Assembly: GCA_023653075.1 (NCBI GenBank)
Contig: JAMNXQ010000011.1
Location: 1 to 49,263, forward strand
Source: Algoriphagus sp.
Lineage (GTDB): Bacteria > Bacteroidota > Bacteroidia > Cytophagales > Cyclobacteriaceae
DNA length: 49,263 nt
Direction: 5' to 3'
The position numbers and the translations under genes are program-made. The notes beneath the pieces are model-generated. The model had not been told where the DNA came from. It saw only the letters and a program-made list of their open reading frames with translations, and did no database searches. Positions 41,514 to 49,263 of this stretch are shown here, piece by piece (the first letter of the stretch is position 1; each line of letters opens with the position of its first letter).

Positions 41514-43559
41514 ATGAAAAAATTTGCATTAGGAATACTAGTTATGCTACTGGCCACGGGGATCACCTATGCCCAGGTAGATCGGAGTAAATTGCCGGCT
41601 TCTGGCCCAGCTCCTGAGATCAAGATCGGGGAGGCGGAAACCTTCACACTTGCCAATGGATTGAAAGTGTTTGTTGTGAAAAACACCAAACTCCCACGTG
41701 TATCCTTCACCCTGGTATTCGAGAGAGATCCGATCCTAGAAGGAGACAAGGCAGGTCTTACCACCTTCATCGGGGACATGATGATGGGTGGTACAAAAAA
41801 TAGAACCAAAGATCAGCTGGATCAAGAAATTGACTTCATTGGAGCAAGCCTTAGTGCTTCTGCAACTTCAGTTTCTGTTTCCTCCCTCAAAAAGCACCAA
41901 GGAAAAGTGTTGGAATTGATGGCGGATGTGCTCTTTAATCCTGTATTTCCTCAGCCGGAATTGGATAAGTTGAAAAAGCAGTCCTTAACGGGTCTTGCAA
42001 CTACCAAAGACGATCCACAGGCGATTTCTTCGCGACTTTCTCGCGCAGTGCTCTATGGAAAAAATCACCCCTATGGAGAGTCTCAAACGGAGCAAACTAC
42101 CAAGAACATCACCTTAGATGATGTGAAGGCCTACTACCAAACCTATTTCAAACCAAATATTGCTTATTTGGCAATTGTGGGAGATATCGATAAGGCAGAG
42201 GCCCAAAAGGTGGTAAACCAGTATTTTGGTGCGTGGAAGAAAGGAGAGGTACCCACCTACAAGTATCCAATGCCGGTACGCGCTGCCAAGCAGGCCGTAG
42301 CCCTTGTGGATCGCAGTTCTTCTGTACAATCCGTCATCGACGTGACGCAGCCTGTAGCCATGAAAATTGGAGACGCCGATTACATCTCCAGTAGATTGTT
42401 GAACCAGATTTTGGGTGGAGGTTCTGCCTCACGCTTGTTTATGAACCTACGTGAGGACAAAGGCTTTACCTATGGTGCCTATTCTTCCATTGATGCAGAT
42501 AAATTGGTGGGAACGATTTCCGCTTCCGCGTCTGTGCGTAGCGAAGTGACCGATTCTGCGGTATACGAGTTTGTGTATGAGATCAAAAATCTCGTGGAGA
42601 AGGGTGTGACCCAAGAAGAATTAGACAAAGCCAAAGCAGAGCTTGCAGGTAGCTTTGGTCGCTCCCTAGAGCAGCCTGGAACGGTGGCTAACTTTGCTTT
42701 GAATACAGCGCGATACAATCTCCCTAAGGATTACTATGCAACCTATTTGCAAAAGTTGAACTCCTATACCGTGGCAGACATCAATGCTACGGCTAAGCGA
42801 TTGATCGAGCCGGATAAGTTTATCATCACTACAGTAGGGAATGGAGCTGAGATTAAAGAAAAGCTTGCTCAATTTGGTGAAGTAATCGAATACGACATCA
42901 TGGGAGAGCCAGCCAAGCAGTTGGTAGCAGATGCAGATATGACTGCTGAAAAAGTCCTTGAAAATTACCTGAATGCTATTGGAGGTGCTACCCAGGTGGC
43001 GGCTATTCAAACTGCCAAAATCAGCATGGATGCCAACGTGATGGGTACCGCTTTGACCATTGCCTTTGTGTATGATTCTCAAAATGGCCGTTATGGACAG
43101 AAGCTTTCTATTGGAGGAAATGTGATGCAAAAGACCACCCTTGCCAATGGCAAAGGATCCATGTCTGTGCAGGGAAATTCTATGGAAATGACTCCTGCGC
43201 AATTGGCTGAAGCACAACTGAACTCCTACCTTTTCCCGGAGGCGGTATACAAAGCCAATGGCTACACGGTAACACTCGATGGATTGAAGGATGTGGACGG
43301 CAAGCCTGCTTACAAGGTGGTGATTGCAACTGCCTCTGGAGCCAAGTTGACCAACTACTATGCGCAAGATTCTGGTTTGAAGATCAAGTACGAAAACCCT
43401 GCCTCAGGAGATACCTACTATGGAGATTATCAGCCGATGAATGGGGTATTGCTCCCCATGTCTTGGACCATCAAATCCCCACAGATTCCTGTGCCTTTGG
43501 AAGCCAAAGTAACTTCTTTGCAAGTGAATGTGCCGGTGACTGACGGAGACATTAACTAA
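41514..43559 (+). CDS. M16 family protein lacking HxxEH, with C-terminal extension
   Basis: 681 residues with signal peptide (MKKFALGILVMLLATGITYAQ). Residues 30-455 form two M16 domains, but the zinc motif is lost: the aligned stretch reads LTTFIGDMMMGGT, with no His. Residues from about 475 on (VLENYLNAIGGATQVAAIQTAKI...GLKIKYENPASGDTYYGDYQPMNGVLLPMSWTI) form a LolA/LolB-like or outer-membrane-lipoprotein-sorting-like beta domain. In M16B pairs the inactive partner helps bind substrate; so this is likely the non-catalytic subunit of the upstream peptidase. The C-terminal domain function is inference. Confidence 0.88.
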   Translation: MKKFALGILVMLLATGITYAQVDRSKLPASGPAPEIKIGEAETFTLANGLKVFVVKNTKLPRVSFTLVFERDPILEGDKAGLTTFIGDMMMGGTKNRTKDQLDQEIDFIGASLSASATSVSVSSLKKHQGKVLELMADVLFNPVFPQPELDKLKKQSLTGLATTKDDPQAISSRLSRAVLYGKNHPYGESQTEQTTKNITLDDVKAYYQTYFKPNIAYLAIVGDIDKAEAQKVVNQYFGAWKKGEVPTYKYPMPVRAAKQAVALVDRSSSVQSVIDVTQPVAMKIGDADYISSRLLNQILGGGSASRLFMNLREDKGFTYGAYSSIDADKLVGTISASASVRSEVTDSAVYEFVYEIKNLVEKGVTQEELDKAKAELAGSFGRSLEQPGTVANFALNTARYNLPKDYYATYLQKLNSYTVADINATAKRLIEPDKFIITTVGNGAEIKEKLAQFGEVIEYDIMGEPAKQLVADADMTAEKVLENYLNAIGGATQVAAIQTAKISMDANVMGTALTIAFVYDSQNGRYGQKLSIGGNVMQKTTLANGKGSMSVQGNSMEMTPAQLAEAQLNSYLFPEAVYKANGYTVTLDGLKDVDGKPAYKVVIATASGAKLTNYYAQDSGLKIKYENPASGDTYYGDYQPMNGVLLPMSWTIKSPQIPVPLEAKVTSLQVNVPVTDGDIN

Positions 43560-43565
43560 AACGAA

Positions 43566-43589
43566 AAAAGGAGGGCTTGCCCTCCTTTT
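43566..43589. terminator. hairpin terminator between convergent genes, first
   Basis: AAAAGGAGGG-CTTG-CCCTCCTTTT, a 10-bp stem with A-run before and T-run after. It can serve the M16 unit on the plus strand and the M61 gene on the minus strand, where six T follow the stem. Confidence 0.85.
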
Positions 43590-43599
43590 AATTAACTAG

Positions 43600-43628
43600 G
43601 GGTTGGTAGAAATACCAACCCTTTTTTT
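43600..43628 (+). terminator. hairpin terminator between convergent genes, second
   Basis: GGGTTGGTA-GAAA-TACCAACCC followed by seven T; a GNRA-type loop. It is a back-up plus-strand terminator 40 bases after the M16 pair, ending at the stop codon of the M61 gene. Confidence 0.85.
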
Positions 43629-45273
43629 AGTGCATCCAGGTAGTTCGCAAGGCGGTCATTGTACCCATTTCTAAATTTAGCAGGGGGTAATAGTTTCCAG
43701 ATTCCAATTCAAAGTTGAGTTTAAGTTTTCTTCCTTGTCGTAGAACTTCTACTTCCCACATGGCATTTTCTGAATTCAGATTCAGAAGTTGATCGTGTAC
43801 CATCAGGTGCTGGTATGCCTTGCTTTCGGGGTGGATTTGCTGGATTACCTGCTTCCCATTCAGTTGGATGCCTACTTGATGTAGCAACGTGTTTTCCGAG
43901 AGCGTTTTTTGGATTTTAATGCCCAGCGCATTGAAGCAGTCTTCCAGAACTGGAAAGAGATCCTCCTTTCCGCGAACAAACGCATCGAAAAAGCGGGTGA
44001 TTTTTTTCGGGCTGCTGACACTTGCAGACACCAGGTTTTCAAAATCTTTGACCTCGTATCCTTTGAATGGAAGCCCAAAATTTTCCCACATCCCTTTCAT
44101 GACTTGTGCTAAGGAATTTCCTTCCTGCAGAAGGATTACATCCAGGCAAAGGCTAAGCAGCGCCCCTCGGGAATAGATATTGACTTTTCGATCGGGAATG
44201 CCAGCCACATAGCCATCCAGCCAGAGGTCAATGGAAGATTCTTCAATGGATGCATTTTTCCATCCAAAATGATTGGACTCCCGGTGAAGGATTTTTTCAA
44301 AATGCCGAAGGTAAGTGGACAAATCGTACGCTCCTGATTTCAGTAAATACAAATCCCCGAAGTAGGTAGTCACCCCTTCCAGTACCAAGCCTGCCCGGGT
44401 ATAGGCTTCTTTAGAAAAATCATACGGAAGAAATTCCTTGGGCCGAATTCGGCATACATTCCAGGCATGGTAGAGTTCATGGCAACTGATGCCTACTAAT
44501 TCTTCCAAGGCTTCTTCCTCGGCCAAGGAACTAGCCGGCCCAAAGGTGATGACCGTTCCCCGTCGATGCTCTACCCCGTGGTAATGGGGATAGGGTAAGA
44601 GTTGAAAAATAAAGTGGTACTCTTCTTCGGGGAAGCTCCCAATTTCAGCAATCATTCGGCTGGAAAACGCCTGAAGCTGATCGATAAATCGGGTGCGATC
44701 AAAATGAATTTCTCCGTGGAACCATGCCTGGAATCGAGTATTTCCGATAGCGTAAGTTTCCTGTTCCACTTTTTTTGCGGCCAAGACCGTCGCATCTGCC
44801 AGCACTTGGTAGTTTTCAGCCATCCAGGTGGAGGTCCCCGTCTGTTTCAAGGTCAGGAGTTGCTTGGGATAGTTTGGCAGATCCAGCTTCACCTCGAAAG
44901 CCTCTTCACTTTTTCCCAGGATTTCAAAGCAGCAGTTGACTAGATTGATATAAACTTGCTCGTCATCGACCCAAGCACTTCCGGCATCCATTTTTCCTGC
45001 CCAATAGTTGTAAGAAAGGTGGATTGCTGTGGTTTCCTCGACCTCAAGCGACCAACAATCTTTTGTTATTTTTTGGAGCGAAACGGCTTGACCTCCTTGA
45101 GTTTCTGCAGTTAGTCCGCGTAGATTTTGTGCGTAATTAGCGATTTGATACCTTCCTGCTCGCCAAGCTGGGAGCTGAAGCCGTATGTTTTCCCCAGTTT
45201 GACAGGAAAATTTAAGATCTATTCGTAGAAATTGAGAAGCTGGATTGGGGCATGAAATGGTGTAGTGAATCAT
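43627..45273 (-). CDS. M61 family glycyl aminopeptidase-like protein
   Basis: 548-residue zinc peptidase of the M61 family. HELYH (His265, Glu266, His269) lies in GISCHELYHAWNVCRIRPKEF and the third ligand Glu follows in GLVLEGVTTYFGDL. An N-terminal beta-sandwich (residues 1-160) precedes the catalytic domain; the C-terminal part (about 455-548) sits where a PDZ domain is found in the family. There is no signal peptide, so it may be cytoplasmic. Family members remove N-terminal glycine and alanine. Monocistronic, divergent from rpmH. Confidence 0.9.
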   Translation of the reverse strand: MIHYTISCPNPASQFLRIDLKFSCQTGENIRLQLPAWRAGRYQIANYAQNLRGLTAETQGGQAVSLQKITKDCWSLEVEETTAIHLSYNYWAGKMDAGSAWVDDEQVYINLVNCCFEILGKSEEAFEVKLDLPNYPKQLLTLKQTGTSTWMAENYQVLADATVLAAKKVEQETYAIGNTRFQAWFHGEIHFDRTRFIDQLQAFSSRMIAEIGSFPEEEYHFIFQLLPYPHYHGVEHRRGTVITFGPASSLAEEEALEELVGISCHELYHAWNVCRIRPKEFLPYDFSKEAYTRAGLVLEGVTTYFGDLYLLKSGAYDLSTYLRHFEKILHRESNHFGWKNASIEESSIDLWLDGYVAGIPDRKVNIYSRGALLSLCLDVILLQEGNSLAQVMKGMWENFGLPFKGYEVKDFENLVSASVSSPKKITRFFDAFVRGKEDLFPVLEDCFNALGIKIQKTLSENTLLHQVGIQLNGKQVIQQIHPESKAYQHLMVHDQLLNLNSENAMWEVEVLRQGRKLKLNFELESGNYYPLLNLEMGTMTALRTTWMH

Positions 45274-45293
45274 TTTTCTAGAATTGAGCTAAA

Positions 45294-45301
45294 CAAATGT
45301 A
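45294..45301 (-). promoter_or_regulatory. M61 gene promoter, -7 element
   Basis: Perfect TACATTTG on the minus strand about 20 bases before the M61 start. Its -33 region would fall inside the rpmH promoter, so the two divergent promoters overlap. Confidence 0.45.
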
Positions 45302-45310
45302 GGACCTCGA

Positions 45311-45341
45311 TTTGTATTTAAGAAAATGGTACTTATCTTTG
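45311..45341 (+). promoter_or_regulatory. rpmH-rnpA promoter
   Basis: TTTG at 45311-45314, a 19-base spacer and a perfect TATCTTTG at 45334-45341: the best match to the Bacteroidota consensus in the window. The expected leader of about 60 bases runs to the rpmH ATG. Confidence 0.75.
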
Positions 45342-45408
45342 CAATCCTTTTTAGGAGCAATCTTAAAAGGGAATGACAAGAACGCAACTAGATTAAAGAT
45401 ATTCGATC

Positions 45409-45567
45409 ATGAAAAGAACATTTCAGCCTTCTCGCAGAAAGAGAAAAAATAAGCACGGATTCAGAGAAAGAATGGCGACTGCAAACGGTAGAAGGGTATT
45501 GAGAGCCAGAAGAGCAAAAGGCAGACGTAAATTGTCTGTGTCTGACGAAAAGACATTGAAGAAGTAA
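45409..45567 (+). CDS. rpmH: 50S ribosomal protein L34
   Basis: 52-residue ribosomal protein, strongly basic. It starts [18 protein letters not shown] and continues [25 protein letters not shown], the classic L34 pattern. The ATG at 45409 begins exactly at the conserved MKRTFQPS. It is followed 47 bases later by rnpA, the order found in nearly all bacteria. Confidence 0.98.
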   Translation: MKRTFQPSRRKRKNKHGFRERMATANGRRVLRARRAKGRRKLSVSDEKTLKK

Positions 45568-45614
45568 TTCTTTGGGTAGTTTTTCGTATGTTACCATACG
45601 ATAGCTTTCTTGCA

Positions 45615-46007
45615 ATGGAGTACACACTTCCGAAATCAGAGCGGCTTCACGCCGAAAAAAGCATAAAGGAACTTTTCGAAAAAGGTTCCTCTTTTTTTTT
45701 ATACCCCTTTAAGATCATTTTTTGGGTGGAAGAGGGTTTGGTTGAAGGCCCAAACCAGGTTCTTTTTTCTGTTTCCAAGAAGAAAATTAAGAAAGCAACG
45801 GGAAGAAATTTCATCAAGCGGAGGTTGAAAGAAGCCTACCGATTGAATAAATCACTACTTCCTCCTTCAGGACTTCTTTTGGGCTTTATTTTTGTAGGGG
45901 ATCCAAAAATGAGTTTTGGGGAGCTTGAACCGAAAATGAAGCTAGTGCTTCAACGATTACCGAGTGAATTGTCGAAAAATTTAGGGAATCATGATTCAAA
46001 AAATTAA
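45615..46007 (+). CDS. rnpA: ribonuclease P protein component
   Basis: Protein subunit of RNase P, which matures the 5' ends of tRNAs. About 130 residues from the ATG at 45615 (MEYTLPKSERL); an in-frame ATG at 45588 would add nine residues that do not look conserved. Family motifs: LPKSERLHAEKSIKELFEKG and the RNR motif KKATGRNFIKRRLKEAYR. The 3' end overlaps the next gene by 17 bases. Confidence 0.95.
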   Translation: MEYTLPKSERLHAEKSIKELFEKGSSFFLYPFKIIFWVEEGLVEGPNQVLFSVSKKKIKKATGRNFIKRRLKEAYRLNKSLLPPSGLLLGFIFVGDPKMSFGELEPKMKLVLQRLPSELSKNLGNHDSKN

Positions 46008-47652
46008 ACGTCCAGTAGTCCTCTGGTTTTTTGCTTTGCTGTTAGTGGGGGGTACGCTTGCGTTCCAAACTAAGAACGATCGGCTGTTTGCCATTGCAAA
46101 GAGCATTGACATATTTGCTACCCTCATTCGGGAGTTGGATACCTATTATGTGGATCAAATCGATCCCGAAAAGTTATTGACTGTAGGAATCCAGGCCATG
46201 TTGGAGGAGCTAGATCCGTATACAGAATACATTCCAGAGGAGGAGTCGGACGATTTTCGAATGCTCACTACTGGAGAATATGCTGGAGTAGGGGCTTTGA
46301 TTGGCAATAGAGGGGAAGGAAATATCGTTTTGATGCCCTACACGGGATTTCCCGCTCAAAATGCTGGTATGCGAATAGGTGATTTGCTGTTGAAGGTGGA
46401 TAGCGTTGCGGTTCAGAAGAAATCTACTTCTGAGGTCTCCGAGTTATTGAAAGGGCCTGCAAACACAGGCGTCACCGTAACGGTAAAAAGAGGGGATGAC
46501 ACCTTGCAATTCTCCTTGAACCGCAAGAAAATCAGCTTAAAAAATGTTCCCTTTTATGGGAAATTGGATGAGAAGACGGGATACATCAAGCTTTCCGATT
46601 TTACGCCCAATGCCTCTGCAGAGGTGCGAAATGCCCTAGTGACCTTGAAGGCCCAAGGCGCAACGCAATTGGTATTGGATCTGCGAGACAATCCAGGCGG
46701 ATTGATCAATGAAGCAGTAGAGATTGTCAACTTGTTTATCCCAAAGGGCAAGGAGGTGGTGAAGACCATTGGCAAACTACAGCAGGTCAATTACACTTAC
46801 AAGACCTCAAAGACTCCATTAGATAAGGAGATTCCCGTAGTGGTTTTGATTAACGAGCGAAGTGCTTCCGCAGCAGAAATTGTTGCCGGCGCGCTGCAGG
46901 ACTACGATCGTGCGGTCTTGTTGGGCCAAAAATCATTTGGTAAAGGCTTGGTTCAGACGACTCTACCTTTGAGTTTCAATGCGCAGGTTAAAGTGACCAC
47001 AGCCAAGTACTACATTCCAAGCGGACGATGTATCCAGGCCATTGACTATGCCAAATCTAGGGAAGATGGATCTGCAGGTACGGTGCCTGATTCCTTGAGA
47101 AAGGCCTTTAAAACTGCCAATGGAAGAATTGTGTTGGATGGGGCGGGCATTGAGCCGGACGAAAAGGTGACCGAGAAATCCTACGCACCTATTTCCTACA
47201 CTTTGGTGGCGGGGAATCATGTTTTCGATTATGCGACTACCTTTTTCTACAAAAATCCTTCGATAGCCAGTCCAAGTAAATTCCAAGTGAGCGAGGAAGT
47301 CTATGCCGAATTCAAGAAGTTCTTGGTGGGCAAGGAATACGATTACACCACCTATACTGAGAAGTCGGTTCAGGACATGGAAAAGTATTTGACAAAGGAG
47401 CCCTATTTTAACGAAGTCAAGGAGCAGTTGGAACAAATCAAATCCAAGGTCAACCATAGTAAGGAAAATGACTTGGAGACGCATGAAAAAGAAATCAAGA
47501 AAATTCTCGGAGAGGAGATTGTTTCCCGGTATTATTTTCAAGAGGGGATGATTGAAGCTGGTCTTCAAGGTGATCCAGTCATTGATTTGGCCAAGCAATA
47601 CTTCGCTTCGCCTGCCCGCATGGCGAAAGTTTTGTCAGGACCAAGTAAGTAA
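45991..47652 (+). CDS. S41 C-terminal processing protease
   Basis: 553-residue periplasmic serine protease of the CtpA/Prc group. An N-terminal hydrophobic segment (residues 9-25, VVLWFFALLLVGGTLAF) anchors or exports it. A PDZ domain covers about 85-175 (LIGNRGEGNIVLMPYTGFPAQNAGMRIGDLLLKV), and the Ser/Lys dyad is in NERSASAAEIVAGAL and GQKSFGKGLVQT; DLRDNPGGL is also typical. The C-terminal 150 residues are charged and helical. The start overlaps rnpA by 17 bases, so translation is coupled. Substrates are unknown. Confidence 0.94.
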   Translation: MIQKIKRPVVLWFFALLLVGGTLAFQTKNDRLFAIAKSIDIFATLIRELDTYYVDQIDPEKLLTVGIQAMLEELDPYTEYIPEEESDDFRMLTTGEYAGVGALIGNRGEGNIVLMPYTGFPAQNAGMRIGDLLLKVDSVAVQKKSTSEVSELLKGPANTGVTVTVKRGDDTLQFSLNRKKISLKNVPFYGKLDEKTGYIKLSDFTPNASAEVRNALVTLKAQGATQLVLDLRDNPGGLINEAVEIVNLFIPKGKEVVKTIGKLQQVNYTYKTSKTPLDKEIPVVVLINERSASAAEIVAGALQDYDRAVLLGQKSFGKGLVQTTLPLSFNAQVKVTTAKYYIPSGRCIQAIDYAKSREDGSAGTVPDSLRKAFKTANGRIVLDGAGIEPDEKVTEKSYAPISYTLVAGNHVFDYATTFFYKNPSIASPSKFQVSEEVYAEFKKFLVGKEYDYTTYTEKSVQDMEKYLTKEPYFNEVKEQLEQIKSKVNHSKENDLETHEKEIKKILGEEIVSRYYFQEGMIEAGLQGDPVIDLAKQYFASPARMAKVLSGPSK

Positions 47653-47657
47653 GTAGG

Positions 47658-48353
47658 ATGGCTCGGATACTTTCCATAGAGACTTCTACTTCCATTTGTT
47701 CGGTAGCACTACATGAACGGGGGGCTTTACTAGCCTTGGCAGAAATTAAGGAGCCGGGGGCCCATGCTGAAAAGCTATTGCTATTGGTAGATGAAGTGTT
47801 TGAAAAAGCAGGTCTGAGTTTTGCTGATTTGGATGCAGTGGCCGTTTCTCAAGGACCAGGATCTTACACGGGACTGAGAATAGGAGTGTCTACAGCCAAG
47901 GGGATTGCATTCGGGTTGGATATTCCATTAATCGGAATCAACACCTTGCAGGCTATGGCGGCAAGTCTAGCAATAGAACGAGGAGAATATGTAGTAGCCG
48001 TTTTGGATGCGCGCCGCAAAGAAGTATACACCCAGACCTTTGGCGATACCCTGGAAGAGATCACTTCGATTGAGGCCTTGATTTTGGAGGAGGGTGTATT
48101 TGCTTCCATTTTGGAAAAAGGGAAGGTCTATTTTGTAGGAGATGGAGCGGAAAAGGTAAAGGAAGAAATTCAGCATTCGAATGCCTTCTTTCCGGCGAAC
48201 TGGGAGCAATCGCTATCGGCAAAAAATATGGGACAATTGGCATTTGAAAAATTTGCTCGCCAAGCCTGGGAGGATCTGGCCTATTTTGTGCCCAATTATC
48301 TAAAAGAGTTTAAAGCCTTGCAATCGTCAAAGAATCCATTTGTTAAGTTATGA
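47658..48353 (+). CDS. tsaB: tRNA threonylcarbamoyladenosine biosynthesis protein TsaB
   Basis: Non-catalytic partner of TsaD in making t6A37 of tRNAs that read ANN codons. 231 residues of the ASKHA fold: ILSIETSTSICSVAL, HAEKLLLLVDEVFEKAGLSFADLDAVAVSQGPGSYTGLRIGVSTAKGIAF, then VLDARRKEVYTQTF. It starts 5 bases after the protease gene and overlaps the DUF2480 gene as ATGA. Confidence 0.95.
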   Translation: MARILSIETSTSICSVALHERGALLALAEIKEPGAHAEKLLLLVDEVFEKAGLSFADLDAVAVSQGPGSYTGLRIGVSTAKGIAFGLDIPLIGINTLQAMAASLAIERGEYVVAVLDARRKEVYTQTFGDTLEEITSIEALILEEGVFASILEKGKVYFVGDGAEKVKEEIQHSNAFFPANWEQSLSAKNMGQLAFEKFARQAWEDLAYFVPNYLKEFKALQSSKNPFVKL

Positions 48354-48859
48354 GTGAATTGATCAATCGAGTTGCTGCCAGTGCCATCGTGTCTTTGAAC
48401 ATGGAGGAATTTTATCCCCAGGAGGAGCGTGTTCAATTTGATCTTGCTGACTATTTATTCCAGGGCTTGGTACTTCGTGAAAAGGAGTTTCGTGCTGCGT
48501 TAAAGGTTTTGGATCGGAATCAATTTGCAGGCAAGTGGGTAGCAGTTACTTGCAGTGCAGATGCGATTGTGCCTACTTGGGCCTACATGTTGGTTTGCAC
48601 CTATTTGGAGGGTGCGGCCAAGGGATATTGTGTAGGGGATTTGGAGGCTTTGGAGCAGTACATCGTGGAGGACACCCTGTCCAAGCTCCCGCTGGAATCT
48701 TTTAAAGATCGCTCTGTAGTGGTCAAGGGATGTAGCAAGGTAGCTATTCCACTTTATGCCTATGGCCGTTTGGTGTCCTTAATTCAAGGAGAGGCGAAGA
48801 GCTTGATGTTTGGGGAGCCTTGTAGTACGGTGCCTTTGTATAAAAAAGGAAAGCCCTGA
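48350..48859 (+). CDS. DUF2480 family protein
   Basis: 169-residue protein of DUF2480, a family I know from Bacteroidota only. Recognisable stretches: NRVAASAIVSLNMEEFYP, DLADYLFQGLVLREKEFRAAL, WVAVTCSADAIVPTWAYMLV and VVVKGCSKVAIPLYAYGRL, with Cys in TCSADAIVPTWA and KGCSKV. No function is established; earlier suggestions are lacking to my knowledge. ATGA overlap with tsaB suggests co-translation. Last protein gene before the rRNA operon. Confidence 0.85.
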   Translation: MSELINRVAASAIVSLNMEEFYPQEERVQFDLADYLFQGLVLREKEFRAALKVLDRNQFAGKWVAVTCSADAIVPTWAYMLVCTYLEGAAKGYCVGDLEALEQYIVEDTLSKLPLESFKDRSVVVKGCSKVAIPLYAYGRLVSLIQGEAKSLMFGEPCSTVPLYKKGKP

Positions 48860-48916
48860 TTTTTAGTGGGTAAATCCCAGTCGGAGGAAAGTTTGCAATT
48901 TTTGTTGCTGAAATTC

Positions 48917-48947
48917 TTGCGTAATCTATTTGGGTGCGCTATGTTTG
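48917..48947 (+). promoter_or_regulatory. rRNA operon promoter, upstream
   Basis: TTG at 48917-48919, 20-base spacer, perfect TATGTTTG at 48940-48947, followed by CACTCCC at the expected transcription start. It lies about 275 bases before the 16S gene. Confidence 0.7.
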
Positions 48948-49033
48948 CACTCCCGTTCAAGAATACGTCTTGCGAGTCGGGAAATTTTAAGCGTTGATTT
49001 CGTGATTTTTCTAACTTTTTTCAAAACTTGATT

Positions 49034-49063
49034 TTGTAAAGAAGAAACTAAATCCGATCTTTG
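49034..49063 (+). promoter_or_regulatory. rRNA operon promoter, downstream
   Basis: TTG at 49034-49036 (within TTTTG), 19-base spacer, GATCTTTG at 49056-49063, followed by CGCTCGC. The start region resembles that of the upstream promoter (TTTGCACTCCC against TTTGCGCTCGC), as expected for two rRNA promoters under shared control. Confidence 0.65.
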
Positions 49064-49092
49064 CGCTCGCATTTGGGACCAGGGTCTCGCTA

Positions 49093-49126
49093 TTTTCCAA
49101 ATTCGTTGGAAAAAAAGTTCTTTGAA
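49093..49126 (+). promoter_or_regulatory. rRNA leader: hairpin and boxA-like sequence
   Basis: A stem TTTTCCAA-ATTCG-TTGGAAAA (49093-49113) is followed by GTTCTTTGAA (49118-49127), which resembles the boxA antitermination signal usually found in rRNA leaders. No T-run follows the stem, so it is not a terminator. The remaining leader up to 49215 shows nothing else I can name. Confidence 0.45.
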
Positions 49127-49215
49127 GTGATGTAAGGCAAAAAAGATTAACCTGAGAACGAGGTTGTTTATGGGTATACTTTACCTGTAGACAGACTTAT
49201 TAAAATAGACAACAT

Positions 49216-49263
<48 letters not shown>

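Noticed and set aside
42666..43367. Long minus-strand frame (233 codons) inside the second M16 gene
   Set aside because: It is antisense to a clearly coding region, and the sequence is rich in His/Ser/Arg in the way antisense frames are.
46963..47598. Minus-strand frame (211 codons) inside the S41 protease gene
   Set aside because: Antisense to conserved protease sequence, no promoter and no recognisable domain.
49093..49113. Hairpin TTTTCCAA/TTGGAAAA as a terminator
   Set aside because: No T-run follows, and it lies in the leader of the rRNA operon behind two promoters.

Overview
The window looks like a stretch of chromosome from a member of the Bacteroidota, most likely a cytophagal bacterium of the Cyclobacteriaceae/Algoriphagus type. 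This rests on the start of a Bacteroidota-type 16S rRNA gene at the right edge, repeated promoters of the TTG-N19-23-TAnnTTTG type, phylum-typical proteins (DUF2480, fused E1 alpha/beta dehydrogenase, DnaE with an N-terminal exonuclease, M61 and paired M16 peptidases) and the general lack of Shine-Dalgarno sequences. The genus is inference.

Layout. 1-2000: repeat-rich accessory end with a MerB-like gene, an M23 peptidase and a 35-residue Lys-rich protein, all on the minus strand. 2107-9933 (minus): PD40 propeller protein, selD-mnmH (selenouridine in tRNA), trxA, and a 1432-residue dnaE. 10128-11404: DUF4143 ATPase behind four 22-bp direct repeats. 11509-13894 (minus): overlapping glycosyltransferase, ECF sigma factor and rsmG genes. 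14018-17134 (plus): tgt, an LptF/LptG-type permease, an EamA transporter. 17154-17960 (minus): ispE.

18276-29755 is the centrepiece: a nine-gene branched-chain amino acid operon, ilvD-ilvB-ilvN-ilvC-leuA-leuC-leuD-(second LeuA-family synthase, probably citramalate synthase)-leuB. In front of it I read a complete ribosome-mediated attenuator: promoter, a 19-codon leader peptide with six Leu codons and one Ile codon, an antiterminator arm overlapping the leader stop codon, and an intrinsic terminator. The operon ends in a bidirectional terminator shared with a convergent HepT/MntA (HEPN/MNT) toxin-antitoxin pair.

30465-39409: TruA-family pseudouridine synthase, a GNAT and the E1 alpha/beta dehydrogenase (both minus), rimO, a secreted MORN-type repeat protein, a GNAT-like protein and a PfkB/adenosine kinase. 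The gaps at 33764-34119 and 36933-37178 hold hairpins and short-period repeats. 39551-43559: a possibly leaderless, membrane-anchored XRE regulator and an M16 peptidase pair (one with HxxEH, the other without it and with a C-terminal extension). 43627-45273 (minus): M61 aminopeptidase. 45409-48859 (plus): rpmH, rnpA, an S41 C-terminal processing protease, tsaB, DUF2480. 48917-49215: two tandem rRNA promoters and leader, then the first 48 bases of 16S rRNA.

Most genes are core housekeeping ones. The most interesting points are the ilv/leu attenuator and the paired upstream dyads, the 22-bp repeat array before the ATPase gene, the zinc-cysteine-free Tgt, the DnaE exonuclease fusion and several intergenic repeat families.
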